Shown one piece after another: positions 26,492-34,803 of a stretch of 64,000 nucleotides of DNA; positions within the stretch are counted from its first letter, which is position 1; each line of letters opens with the position of its first letter. Both the position numbers and the translations under genes were made by a program. The notes beneath the pieces were generated by a model, which was not told the DNA's origin, did no database searches, and was given only the letters and a program-made list of their open reading frames with translations. The stretch covers positions 47,314 through 111,313 of the forward strand of contig PLZA01000046.1 of the NCBI GenBank assembly GCA_003153505.1. The letters are read 5' to 3'. Origin of the DNA: Candidatus Dormiibacterota bacterium. GTDB taxonomy: Bacteria > Chloroflexota > Dormibacteria > Aeolococcales > Aeolococcaceae.

Positions 26492-27685
26492 CTACTGGGA
26501 GCCGGCTGCGGCGAGGGTGACCGTGGCCTGATGTTGGTGGCCGGACGCGTCGAGCCACATGACCACCACCGTTTGCCCAGGTCGCTCGCCTTGAAGGATC
26601 TGCACGAGCGACGCCTTGGACACCACCGACACGCCTCCCAGCGCGGTGATCACGTCTCCGGCGGAGAGCCCGGTGGTCGCCGCGGGACTCCCGCTCGCGA
26701 CAGCTGTGGTGCACGGAGGTGCCCCGGTGATCAACAGTGCTCCGAGCGGTGCGGTGCTGTCCTGGACGCAGACCCCCAGGCGAGCGCCGGCGGGCAGCGT
26801 CGAGGGGTGTGCGATCAATTGGTGCGCGTAGTTGAGGGCGGTGTCGATCGGGATCGCGAACGCCTGGGCCGCACCCGGCTCCGGTCCCCTGCGCGCACCG
26901 CTTGCCGCTGTATCCATGCCGACCACCTGACCGTTGCCGTTGACCAGGGGGCCGCCCGAGTCGCCAGGCTGGATCGGGGCATTGGTCTGAATCATCCCGC
27001 TGAGATTCTCGAAGCTCTGACCGGTCTCGTCCGACGCGGTGATGGACTGCTCGAGCGCTGTCACCGTCCCCGTGGCGACCGCCGGCGTACCATTGCGCCC
27101 CTGGGCGTTGCCGAGCGCAGTGACCTGGTCTCCGACCTGGACGGTCGATGAGTCGCCAATCGGCGCTGTCGACAGTCCATTGACTCCCTGGAGCTGGAGC
27201 ACCGCGACGTCGTGGGTGACGTCCTCGCCGATGGGGATGGCGCTGTAGCGGACGCCTGTCGCCGTGAGCCGGACGGTGATCCCCTGCTGGCCCTGGATCA
27301 CGTGATTGTTCGTGAGCACGACTCCGGATGCGGTGAGCACGATGCCGGTTCCGGCAGCGGCTGCGCCGCCGCCGAGGGAGGTGTCGATGTCAACCACCGC
27401 TGCGGCGACCCCCGCGGTGCTCCCCGAGCCGCCGAGGCCGCGGGTGGCGATGACCGCCGTCGCGGCCGCGCTCGCGGCGAACACGAAGATGACGGCAACT
27501 GCACCGAGCAGGAGGAGTCGCGACGTCCGCCTTGGCGGCGGTGGCGGCTCGTAGGTGTAGTACTGCTGCGGCCACCATCCAGGCGCCGGTGGCGCGGATG
27601 TCCACCCCGTACTGCTCCACGGGTCGTACGAACGCGCTCCCCCTGGCCACGCCGGCGGACCGGCGGGGACCTCCTCCTCGCTCAT
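26492..27685 (-). CDS. HtrA-like membrane-anchored serine protease with PDZ
   Basis: A 397-residue protein with a Pro/Trp/Tyr-rich cytoplasmic N-terminus (about 20-52), a membrane helix (SRLLLLGAVAVIFVFAASAA) and an outside trypsin-like domain with His in NNHVIQG, Asp in THDVAVL and Ser in QPGDSGGP. A PDZ domain at the C-terminus contains ATTGLSAGDVITALGGVSV. It is the usual architecture of actinobacterial HtrA/PepD proteases that handle damaged envelope proteins. ATG at 27685 with AGGGTGAG upstream is preferred over 27724. Confidence 0.9.
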   Translation of the reverse strand: MSEEEVPAGPPAWPGGARSYDPWSSTGWTSAPPAPGWWPQQYYTYEPPPPPRRTSRLLLLGAVAVIFVFAASAAATAVIATRGLGGSGSTAGVAAAVVDIDTSLGGGAAAAGTGIVLTASGVVLTNNHVIQGQQGITVRLTATGVRYSAIPIGEDVTHDVAVLQLQGVNGLSTAPIGDSSTVQVGDQVTALGNAQGRNGTPAVATGTVTALEQSITASDETGQSFENLSGMIQTNAPIQPGDSGGPLVNGNGQVVGMDTAASGARRGPEPGAAQAFAIPIDTALNYAHQLIAHPSTLPAGARLGVCVQDSTAPLGALLITGAPPCTTAVASGSPAATTGLSAGDVITALGGVSVVSKASLVQILQGERPGQTVVVMWLDASGHQHQATVTLAAAGSQ

Positions 27686-27820
27686 GCTCACCCTATTGTC
27701 GCGACTTTCGGCTGTCGAGTGCATGACCGGAGACCTCCCGCGCTCCGCGCCGTCGAGGCGCGGACGCGGGTGCCCCCTTTCTGTGTCCTCATCGAACCGG
27801 GCGAACCCGATTCGGCGTGA

Positions 27821-28138
27821 CTACATGACGTTGAAAGTTTCCGCGACCTCGACGGTTGCGCCGCCTCCGAGGACCGGGCATCCCTTGGCCGCTGCGACCG
27901 CCGCATCGAGATTGTCGGCCTCGATCAGGCTGTAGCCGGTGGCCGGGTTTGCGCCACCTCCATCCGAAACCGCGCCGTCGCTGGCGATGGTCTTGGTCTG
28001 CCCGACGGGATTCCCGCCGTCGGCGAGGGCCGGGCCGAGATTCTGGAACCACGTTCCCCACGCCGCCATCACCTTCGCCTGTGCTTCCTCGCCTTCCGGC
28101 ATGCCGCCACCGTGATAGACGAGCAGATATTTCGCCAT
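27821..28138 (-). CDS. YCII-related (DGPF family) protein
   Basis: A 105-residue ferredoxin-like fold protein: MAKYLLVYHGGGMPEGEEAQ, WGTWFQNLGPALADGGNPV, YSLIEADNLDAAVAAAKGCP, ending in VEVAETFNVM. This matches small YCII-related proteins that accompany ECF42 sigma factors. The start is set by AAGGAGG 7 nt before ATG at 28138; the longer frame from 28279 is an antisense extension into the sigma gene. It lies 19 bp downstream of the sigma gene and is probably its target or partner. The catalytic role is unknown. Confidence 0.9.
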   Translation of the reverse strand: MAKYLLVYHGGGMPEGEEAQAKVMAAWGTWFQNLGPALADGGNPVGQTKTIASDGAVSDGGGANPATGYSLIEADNLDAAVAAAKGCPVLGGGATVEVAETFNVM

Positions 28139-28157
28139 GTCGTGCCTCCTTGGCTGG

Positions 28158-29399
28158 TCAGTTGCTGTTCGCGCCGAGGGCGCGGATGACGGGTGGTTCG
28201 AGGCGCGTCTCGAGGAGCGCGCGTTCCGAAGGGTTGTCCGTGAGCTCGATGGCGCGGCGATCGGCATCCGCAGCCTCATCGAGCCTGCCGAAACGACGGA
28301 GCAATTCCGCTCGTGTCGCCCAGTACAGGTGGTACCCGTCGAGTTCGGCCCGCAGCGCGTCGAGCTCTTCCATGGCGGGCACCGGCCCGGCCACGTGCTC
28401 GAGCGCGATCGCCCGGTTCAGGCGCACTACGGGTCCCGGATTGAGCCGCACGAGCGCTCCGTAGAGCGCGAGGATCTGCGGCCAATCAGTGTCCTCGAAC
28501 GTGGGCGCTTCCGCGTGACAGGCGGCGATCGCTGCCTGCAGCCAATACGAGCCCGGGCGGCCGAGCCGCCTGGCCTGCTCGAGTAGCGCGCCGGCCTCGG
28601 CGATCACCGAGTGGTCCCAATGGGCCCTGTCCTGATCGCGGAGCAGGACGAGTGCGCCGTCCGCGCCGAAGCGCGTCGCCCGGCGAGATTCGTGGAGTCG
28701 CATCAATGCGAGCAGGGCGAGTACTTCGGGCTCATCGGGGAGCATTCGAGCGACGAGCCCGCACAGCCAGAGCGCGTCGGAACAAAGGTCGCGGCTCGTG
28801 GACATCTCCGGTCCACTCCCCAGGTATCCCTCGTTGAAGACGATGTAGAGGGAGGCCAGCACCTCGGCCAGCCGGTCGGGAAGCTCATCAGCGTCGGGAA
28901 CGCGGTACGGAATGTGGGCGTCGACGATCTTCCGCTTGGCGCGCACGATGCGCTGGGCCATGGTCGCCTCGGAAACGAGGAACGCATGGGCGATCTGACT
29001 CGTGGTCATGCCCATGACCGCTCGAAGCGTCAGCGCCACCTGGGCATCACGAGCCAGCGCAGGGTGGCAGCATGTGAAGATCAAGCGGAGTCGATCGTCG
29101 GGATCGGAGCGCACGTCCGGCGCCCAGCCGTCGGTCAGCAACTGCAGTTTCGCCCGGTAGGTCGAATCGCGACGGAGGCGATCGATCGCGCGCCGCCTGG
29201 CGGTCTGGAGCAGCCACGCGGCGGGCCGCTCGGGGACACCGTCGACCGGCCAGCGCTGCAGAGCCACGACCACCGCGTCCTGCACCAGATCCTCCGCCAG
29301 GTCGAAGTCACCGGTGATGCGCACCAGCGAGCCGCAGATAAGACCGACCTCCGCCCGAAACACGGCGTTCATCGCCTCTGCGGTCGGGTCCGTCATCAT
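28158..29399 (-). CDS. ECF42-type RNA polymerase sigma factor with C-terminal extension
   Basis: A 413-residue ECF sigma factor. Region 2 has GDFDLAEDLVQDAVVVALQRW and RPAAWLLQTARRRAIDRLRR. Region 4 has ALTLRAVMGMTTSQIAHAFL and SEATMAQRIVRAKRKI. A long C-terminal extension of about 220 residues with helical repeat character (GSYWLQAAIAACHAEAPTF, LNRAIALEHVAGP) is typical of group ECF42. That group is known for its linkage to DGPF/YCII proteins, present here on both sides. There is no anti-sigma gene, also as expected for the group. Confidence 0.92.
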   Translation of the reverse strand: MMTDPTAEAMNAVFRAEVGLICGSLVRITGDFDLAEDLVQDAVVVALQRWPVDGVPERPAAWLLQTARRRAIDRLRRDSTYRAKLQLLTDGWAPDVRSDPDDRLRLIFTCCHPALARDAQVALTLRAVMGMTTSQIAHAFLVSEATMAQRIVRAKRKIVDAHIPYRVPDADELPDRLAEVLASLYIVFNEGYLGSGPEMSTSRDLCSDALWLCGLVARMLPDEPEVLALLALMRLHESRRATRFGADGALVLLRDQDRAHWDHSVIAEAGALLEQARRLGRPGSYWLQAAIAACHAEAPTFEDTDWPQILALYGALVRLNPGPVVRLNRAIALEHVAGPVPAMEELDALRAELDGYHLYWATRAELLRRFGRLDEAADADRRAIELTDNPSERALLETRLEPPVIRALGANSN

Positions 29400-29421
29400 C
29401 GCCGCGCAAGCCTCGCCCGTC

Positions 29422-29787
29422 TCAGCCGACCGGATGATGGGGCATGTCGTCGTGGTTCACCACCGGGCGGATCTCGACGGCCTGGTCTTTCGGCGGCCAC
29501 TTCTTGGCAATGGCGATCGCCTCGTCCAGATCCGCCACGTCGATCGTGACGAACCCGGCGACGTTCTCCTTGCTTTCCATGAACGGTCCGTCGGTGACCA
29601 GCGGCCTGCCTTCCTGAAAGCGGATCGTGGTCGCGGTGTTCGAGGGCTGCAGCTCCTCGCCGCCGCGGAGCTTGCCGTCACGCCCGATCTCCGAGAACCA
29701 CTCGTCGATCGCGGCATAATGGGCGCGCTGGGCCACCTCGTCGAGGTCCGCCTCCTCGTTCTTGATGAACAGCAGCATGTATTTCAC
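29422..29787 (-). CDS. DGPF/YCII-domain protein
   Basis: A 121-residue protein with the diagnostic LVTDGPFMESKENVAGF motif of the DGPF family and a YCII-like fold (MKYMLLFIKNEEADLDEV, VTIDVADLDEAIAIAKKWP, VEIRPV). It is the first gene of the unit and ends 22 bp before the sigma factor. DGPF proteins are the standard transcriptional partners of ECF42 sigma factors, with no settled biochemical role. The divergent GNAT gene starts 39 bp away on the other strand. Confidence 0.92.
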   Translation of the reverse strand: MKYMLLFIKNEEADLDEVAQRAHYAAIDEWFSEIGRDGKLRGGEELQPSNTATTIRFQEGRPLVTDGPFMESKENVAGFVTIDVADLDEAIAIAKKWPPKDQAVEIRPVVNHDDMPHHPVG

Positions 29788-29826
29788 TGATTGCGCTCCT
29801 TGGCGTCCGGATGAGTCGTCCCAATC

Positions 29827-30780
29827 ATGACGACGAACGGCGAAGGCTCAAATCGACAGCTCGTCGCGAGCTGGTCCGCAGCGACCGTGTCAGGCTGTCG
29901 CCCAGTGGCCGGATGGACCATCGTTGGAAAGGCGCGGCTCGACGGCGGCGATCGGAGGAACGTCGATCGGCTGCGGCGGGCGTGCGAGGCGGCCGCGCGC
30001 CTCGACCTGAAGATCGAGCTCGACGAGGCCGACCACCTCGATCGCCCGATTCACTTGCTTGCGCTGGCGGGCGACGAGGTGATCGGGTACGCAGGGATCA
30101 CCACCGACGACGAAGCCGAGGCGTGCGGCATGGTGCACCCCTCGTGGCGGCGTCGGGGGGCGGGGACGGCGCTGCTCGAGGGGCTGCGTGCCGCTGCGAG
30201 AAGCCTTGGACACGAAAGCATCCTGCTCATCTGCGAAGACGCGTGGCCGGCAGGGCTGGCGTGGTTTCGGCGCCTCGGCGCCACCCACGAGGCCTCCGAG
30301 CGTCGCATGGTGGTGCGGCCTGCCAAGCGACCCATGCCCGGCGCGCCGGCGACGCCCGTGGAGCTGCGCCCGGCTTCGGATGCAGACCACGCCGCCGTCG
30401 TCGCGGTGCTCGGCGAGGAATACAGCGATGGTCCCGGTGAGTTTCGCCTCGTCGGAGTCGAGGGAGAGACGGTGATCGGGACCATCCGCCTCACCGAGAC
30501 CACGCAGCGAACGATGATCTACGGGTTCGTCATCGACGAGCCACGCCGGGGCGAGCGGCTCGGGACACGGATGCTCGGCGCGGTGTTCGACCGGCTCCGG
30601 ACCGACGGCGTGCGTGAGGTCGGCCTCGAGGTGAATCCCGACAACACGCCCGCGGTCCGATTGTACGAGCGCTTCGGATTCGAGACGGTGACCACGTATA
30701 GGTATATGCGCCTTGCGATCACGCCACCAGAACACCCGGATCAGGATCGGGCTCCGGTGCGCCGTGGAGGAGCTCGGTGA
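29827..30780 (+). CDS. Tandem GNAT acetyltransferase
   Basis: A 317-residue protein with two GNAT domains. The first (about 30-165) has ACGMVHPSWRRRGAGTALLE, the acetyl-CoA pyrophosphate loop, and an LGHESILLICED strand. The second (about 178-300) has YGFVIDEPRRGERLGTRMLG and LEVNPDNTPAVRLYERFGFE. This resembles mycothiol synthase (MshD) in architecture, but assignment needs comparison of the substrate pocket. The 3' end overlaps the antiporter gene on the other strand by about 60 bp. Confidence 0.82.
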   Translation: MTTNGEGSNRQLVASWSAATVSGCRPVAGWTIVGKARLDGGDRRNVDRLRRACEAAARLDLKIELDEADHLDRPIHLLALAGDEVIGYAGITTDDEAEACGMVHPSWRRRGAGTALLEGLRAAARSLGHESILLICEDAWPAGLAWFRRLGATHEASERRMVVRPAKRPMPGAPATPVELRPASDADHAAVVAVLGEEYSDGPGEFRLVGVEGETVIGTIRLTETTQRTMIYGFVIDEPRRGERLGTRMLGAVFDRLRTDGVREVGLEVNPDNTPAVRLYERFGFETVTTYRYMRLAITPPEHPDQDRAPVRRGGAR

Positions 30781-31930
30781 TCCGCGGTTTGAAGACCAGC
30801 TGGGCAATCAGTGTCGGTACCAGCGCGGTGAGCACCACGACGGTCACGAGAATCGAGTACTGCGAGCGCGTGATGTACCCGTTGGTGTAGCCGAAGAGCG
30901 CGGCGATGGTGCCGAAGGTCAGTCCGGTCGACATCATCATCGTCGTGTACCAGGCTTCACGAACGCGAATCCGAAACGGTCGCGTCGCCGGAAAGACGCC
31001 GATCACCTTGGCGCCGACCTTGACGCCGAAGAGGACGAGAATGGTGACGCTCCCCGCAATCACCGCCGGGAGTGCGATCAGGGTTCCGGCACGCAGGAAG
31101 AAGAAGGGCGTCAGGAACGTGAACGCGACGCCGCGGACGCGCCCGACCATCTTGGGATCGGCATGGAAAATGCCCGCTGCACCGAGTCCGAGCAGATACG
31201 CGGGCAGCACGGCCTCGGATTTCGCCGCGGTCGCGAGCGCCCCAAGTCCGAAGAGCAGCAGGAAGACGTATTTCACCTCGGGCTCACTGATCGGGTGACC
31301 GATGTGACGGATCACGAAACGCAACGACCGCGGCAGGAACACCATTACGATCGCCGTCGCGATCCCGAAGGCGATCAGAACGCTGTTGAAGTTGGCGAAC
31401 ACCACCCCGAGGGCGAGCACGGTGCCGAGATCACAGACGAAGCACGCGCACAGAATCAGTTTCCCGAGGTCAGTCTTGTTGAGTCCCGTCTCCAGCATCA
31501 CCGCGTAGACGACCGCGACCGAGGTTGTCGAGAGTGCAATCCCGGCGATCTCGCTGCCGTGGACCGGCCAGCGCAGCACCAGCAGGGCGAACGCCCACGC
31601 CGCCAGACACGGCGCGATGAATCCGACACCCCCGATCACCAGACTTGGTTTCAAGAAGCGTCGGAACGAAGGGGGATCGATCTCCGCACCGGCGAGGAAT
31701 GTCAGCAGCACCGAACCGAAGCCCGCGAGGAAGTCGATCCACTGATTGGACGACATGCCGAAGACGTTGCCGCCGAGGACGCCGAGCAGGATCTCCACGA
31801 GCGCGACCGACAGCCCGATACGCACCGAGATGACACTCGCCACAAATGCGAGCGCAATCCAGAGCGTGGCGATGCCATAGGTGTTGTTGAGAGCGTCGAG
31901 CACACCGATATGCAAAGGGCAGCAACTCAC
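30719..31930 (-). CDS. CPA2-family cation/proton antiporter under a fluoride riboswitch
   Basis: A 403-residue protein with about 11-12 membrane helices over its whole length, of the KefB/NapA-like CPA2 family (SVALVEILLGVLGGNVFGM, LLTFLAGAEIDPP, LPAYLLGLGAAGIFHADPK, VAFTFLTPFFFLRAGTLI). It lacks the cytoplasmic TrkA/RCK domain of Kef channels. GTG at 31930 is preceded at 7 nt by AGGAGG. The leader folds as a fluoride riboswitch, so the protein is probably induced by fluoride. Antiporters of this class are among the known genes of that regulon. Confidence 0.9.
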   Translation of the reverse strand: MSCCPLHIGVLDALNNTYGIATLWIALAFVASVISVRIGLSVALVEILLGVLGGNVFGMSSNQWIDFLAGFGSVLLTFLAGAEIDPPSFRRFLKPSLVIGGVGFIAPCLAAWAFALLVLRWPVHGSEIAGIALSTTSVAVVYAVMLETGLNKTDLGKLILCACFVCDLGTVLALGVVFANFNSVLIAFGIATAIVMVFLPRSLRFVIRHIGHPISEPEVKYVFLLLFGLGALATAAKSEAVLPAYLLGLGAAGIFHADPKMVGRVRGVAFTFLTPFFFLRAGTLIALPAVIAGSVTILVLFGVKVGAKVIGVFPATRPFRIRVREAWYTTMMMSTGLTFGTIAALFGYTNGYITRSQYSILVTVVVLTALVPTLIAQLVFKPRITELLHGAPEPDPDPGVLVA

Positions 31931-32004
31931 GGGAGGTCCTCCTACCAGCGATTCTGGTAGGGCCCATCAGGCCGGGTGGCCGAGGACGGTGAGACCCATC
32001 ACCG
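31931..32004 (-). promoter_or_regulatory. Fluoride (crcB-type) riboswitch with RBS-masking hairpin
   Basis: Read on the minus strand, the leader matches the fluoride aptamer. Stem 1 is CGGTG/CACCG around the 8-nt loop ATGGGTCT. Then come a linker, stem 2 GGCC-ACCC-GGCC, and the conserved 3' segment CTGATGGGCCCTACC. Loop bases GGGTCT can pair with all six of GGGCCC (two G-U) to form the defining pseudoknot. The 3' end of the aptamer, CCTACCAG (31961-31954... 5' arm through 31960), can instead pair with CTGGTAGG at 31948-31941. The latter overlaps the AGGAGG ribosome site at 31943-31938. This predicts a translational ON switch: fluoride stabilises the pseudoknot and frees the ribosome site. Confidence 0.85.
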
Positions 32005-32108
32005 ATGCCGCGATGTCGACGCGGCTGTTTAAGAATACCAGCGATCGCGCCGTCGGTCCAGCGCAACGATGACGCCGAACGGCCTCAGCGTGTCGGTTTG
32101 GGTCACTG

Positions 32109-32546
32109 CTATCGAAGTGGCGGTGGCGCAGGCGGCGGCGCCGCTAGCGGCAACATACCCGGCCCGAGATACCGATCCCACAAGCCGTTGAGGTGGTCCT
32201 GGTAGTACAGCGAGTAGAGACCAAAGACGAATCCCAGCACCAGGCCGACCACCGGCTCCGCCCGGTTCGGGCTTCCCGACGCCGCCTCCATGCGCGCGAT
32301 CCGCACCCCCGTCCGGTAGATGCACACGAATGGCGGGACGATCAGGAGGGCGCCGGGGAAGAAGGCGAGTACGGACAGCCCAGGCCTGATGGACTCGTCG
32401 CCGAGAAACCGTCGCGCCTCGTCGTTGACCTTGTAGATCCAGATGTACGAATAGATGCCGAGCGTGATGAACGGCAACCCGAGCCAGACCGCGACGACAT
32501 TCCGCTTCTTGTACGTCTGGTTGCCGACAACCACGATCTGCGCCAT
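32109..32546 (-). CDS. DUF4234 membrane protein
   Basis: A 145-residue protein with the DUF4234 pattern: KKRNVVAVWLGLPFITLGIY, SYIWIYKVNDEARRF, then two more hydrophobic segments (LAFFPGALLIVPPFVCIY, VVGLVLGFVFGLYSLYYQ). The C-terminus is Pro/Ala-rich. Function is unknown. GGAGG stands 6 nt before ATG at 32546 (a GTG lies one codon earlier). It ends about 105 bp before the riboswitch, so read-through into the antiporter is possible but not needed. Confidence 0.87.
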   Translation of the reverse strand: MAQIVVVGNQTYKKRNVVAVWLGLPFITLGIYSYIWIYKVNDEARRFLGDESIRPGLSVLAFFPGALLIVPPFVCIYRTGVRIARMEAASGSPNRAEPVVGLVLGFVFGLYSLYYQDHLNGLWDRYLGPGMLPLAAPPPAPPPLR

Positions 32547-32576
32547 CACCGACCTCCGCAGACTGCACGCACCATG

Positions 32577-33503
32577 TCAGTGGCTGCCGATGGTCAAAAC
32601 GACCTTGCCCGTCACGTTTCGTGCCATGAGGTCACGGGCCAGCTCGCCGCCTCTGGTCCAGTCCGCCTCGACGTCGATGTGCGGCACGAGGAGACCCGCG
32701 GCGATGAGATCGCAGAGTGTGGCCAGATCCGACGCAGCGCTCTGCGTGAAGCGCAGCTCATCGAAGAGCAACATCGCGCGCAGAGTCGCACCGACGTGTG
32801 CGCCGAACCAACGCGGTCCAAGCGCGGCCGGGTCCATGAGCGTCGACGCGTAGGAGACGACGATTCCGTGCGGTGCGACGACGTCGACACACCGGGTGAG
32901 CACCTCGCCCCCGACACCGTCGAGCACATGGTGAAACGGACCCTGCGCATCCCGGATGTCGCGAAGCACGTGATGACACGCGGCTGCAGCGGCGGTGTTG
33001 GCTTCAGGGGTGCGGAGCAACCCGGTGACCGTCATCTGCGCCGCGCGGGCAAGCTGGACGGCGAGGTGTCCGACGCCGCCGGACGCGCCGGTAATCAGCA
33101 CGCTCCTGCCGACCGGGAAACCCCCGAGCGCCAGCGCCCGGAATGCGGTCATCCCGGCCACCGGCATGCACGCGGCCTGAGCGGGCGTGACGCCGCTCGG
33201 CACCGCTGCCAGGTAGTCGACCGGCACCGCCGCCAGTTCCGACCAGGCGCCATTGTTGACGAGGCCCACCACCGTCGTGCCGGCTGGCGGGCCGCTTCCG
33301 TTCTGGGCCGGCTGCTCGATGACCCCGACCACGTCCCACCCAACCTGGTCGCCCGCCGGAGCGTTCCGCGCACGCAACACCTCGCCGCGGTTGAGGCTGG
33401 TCGCCTGGACGCGCACGAGTGCCTCCGAGGCGGCCGGCTCGGGGTCTGGGACGTCGGTCAGACGGAGCAGGTCGTCGTCGCCGGTCGTGGTCAGGGCACG
33501 CAT
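32577..33503 (-). CDS. Zinc-free MDR-family quinone oxidoreductase-like protein
   Basis: A 308-residue medium-chain dehydrogenase/reductase. The N-terminal GroES-like part has SLNRGEVLRARNAPAGDQVG and WDVVGVIEQPAQNG. The Rossmann part has VLITGASGGVGHLAVQLARA, the NADPH-binding motif of the quinone oxidoreductase branch. Zinc-binding cysteines of alcohol dehydrogenases are not present. It should reduce a quinone or enone with NADPH in the cytoplasm. It is divergent from the dipeptidase gene. Confidence 0.9.
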   Translation of the reverse strand: MRALTTTGDDDLLRLTDVPDPEPAASEALVRVQATSLNRGEVLRARNAPAGDQVGWDVVGVIEQPAQNGSGPPAGTTVVGLVNNGAWSELAAVPVDYLAAVPSGVTPAQAACMPVAGMTAFRALALGGFPVGRSVLITGASGGVGHLAVQLARAAQMTVTGLLRTPEANTAAAAACHHVLRDIRDAQGPFHHVLDGVGGEVLTRCVDVVAPHGIVVSYASTLMDPAALGPRWFGAHVGATLRAMLLFDELRFTQSAASDLATLCDLIAAGLLVPHIDVEADWTRGGELARDLMARNVTGKVVLTIGSH

Positions 33504-33598
33504 CTTCGGGATCTCCAGGTCTGTTCACGCCGATGAAGGGGCTAGGCTGCGATGGTGCGCTTCGAGACGCCGCCGACGCAGCAGTGACAGGACGAGAC

Positions 33599-34654
33599 AT
33601 GCCCGCAATCGCTGCGGCCGCCGCAGCTCTCCACCAGCAGGCGATCGTCGTCGACACGCACAACGACCTGCTCATGGTCTGCGCACGCCGCCGGCCGTCG
33701 GAGCAGGGCGCGTACTTCCGCGCTGCCTGGCTGCCCCAGCTGCACGCCGGTGGCGTGAAGATCCAGGTGCTGCCGGTTTTCATCGATGACGACTTCCGTC
33801 CTGAGGGAGCCCTGCGTCAGACCCTGCGGATGCTCGAGACGGGCTGGCGGATCGCGGCAGCCAACCCTGAAGCGGTCCAGATCTGCCTCACGGGCGCCGA
33901 CGTCGACGCTGCACTGTCTCAAGAGCGGATCGCGCTCATCCTGGCTCTGGAAGGCTGCGAGGCGGTGGGCACCGACACTGCCCTGTTCGAGACGTTCCAC
34001 CGGCTCGGCGTGCGCATCGCCTCCTTCACGCACTTCCGGCGCACCATGCTCGCCGACGGATCGGCGGAGGATGCGACCGGGAGCCTGCTGACCCAGGCCG
34101 GCATCGAGGCAGTCGGCTTGTGCGAAAGGCTCGGCATCATGCTCGATGTCTCCCATCTCGGCGCGACCTGCACCGACCACATGCTGGAGCTCGCGTCGCG
34201 TCCGATCATCGCCTCGCACTCATCCGCGCACGCGCTCCGTCCTCATCACCGCAACCTGACCGACGACCGGCTCCGGGCCATTGCGGCCACCGGCGGCGTG
34301 GTGGGCATCAACCTGCTGGCCACCTTCATCGACGAGCGCGTGCACACGGTCGCGCGAGTGGTTGATCACATCGAGCACGCGGCATCGATCGTCGGGGTCG
34401 AGCACGTCGGCCTCGGTCCGGACTTCTATAAGGAGATTTCCAACGAGCTCCATGGCCCCGCCGTGGAGTCGATGGATGGCGGCGGCACCCTCATCACGTA
34501 TGTCCCCGGGCTCGAGGGACCCTCCGGGCTGCCGATGATCACTGACGAGCTCGTCCGGCGTGGATGGCCCGAGGACGATATCCGCCAGGTCCTCGGCGGC
34601 TCGTTCCACGCCCTCTTCCGGCGCGAGCTGGGGCTTCCAGCCTCGCAGCGATAG
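33599..34654 (+). CDS. M19 (membrane) dipeptidase
   Basis: A 351-residue zinc dipeptidase of the renal dipeptidase family. Binuclear metal ligands are visible as the H-x-D pair in VVDTHNDLL, the Glu in LALEGCEAVG, and the two His in LDVSHLG and IIASHSSAHAL. The C-terminal LGPDFYKEI and LGGSFHALFRREL segments fit the family. It cleaves dipeptides, often with D-residues or beta-lactam-like rings. ATG at 33599 with AGGACGAG upstream directly precedes conserved sequence; ATG at 33533 is an alternative. No signal peptide is seen. Confidence 0.9.
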   Translation: MPAIAAAAAALHQQAIVVDTHNDLLMVCARRRPSEQGAYFRAAWLPQLHAGGVKIQVLPVFIDDDFRPEGALRQTLRMLETGWRIAAANPEAVQICLTGADVDAALSQERIALILALEGCEAVGTDTALFETFHRLGVRIASFTHFRRTMLADGSAEDATGSLLTQAGIEAVGLCERLGIMLDVSHLGATCTDHMLELASRPIIASHSSAHALRPHHRNLTDDRLRAIAATGGVVGINLLATFIDERVHTVARVVDHIEHAASIVGVEHVGLGPDFYKEISNELHGPAVESMDGGGTLITYVPGLEGPSGLPMITDELVRRGWPEDDIRQVLGGSFHALFRRELGLPASQR

Positions 34655-34803
34655 GCCGGACGCTGCACCGAGTCAGGTTGCGCCGCTCTTGTCGGGGACA
34701 GGTGGTGTCGACGTGGGTTCGGAAATCTCGACTCCGGGTATAGAAATTCCGATCACCAACGAGCCGCTCGCCACTCCTGGCGACCGGCCTCACGAGACTG
34801 AAC

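Noticed and set aside
30713..31960. 415-codon plus-strand open frame
   Set aside because: Antisense to the antiporter and the riboswitch; highly charged repetitive product without family features.
32193..33536. 447-codon plus-strand open frame
   Set aside because: Antisense to the DUF4234 and oxidoreductase genes; composition typical of shadow frames.
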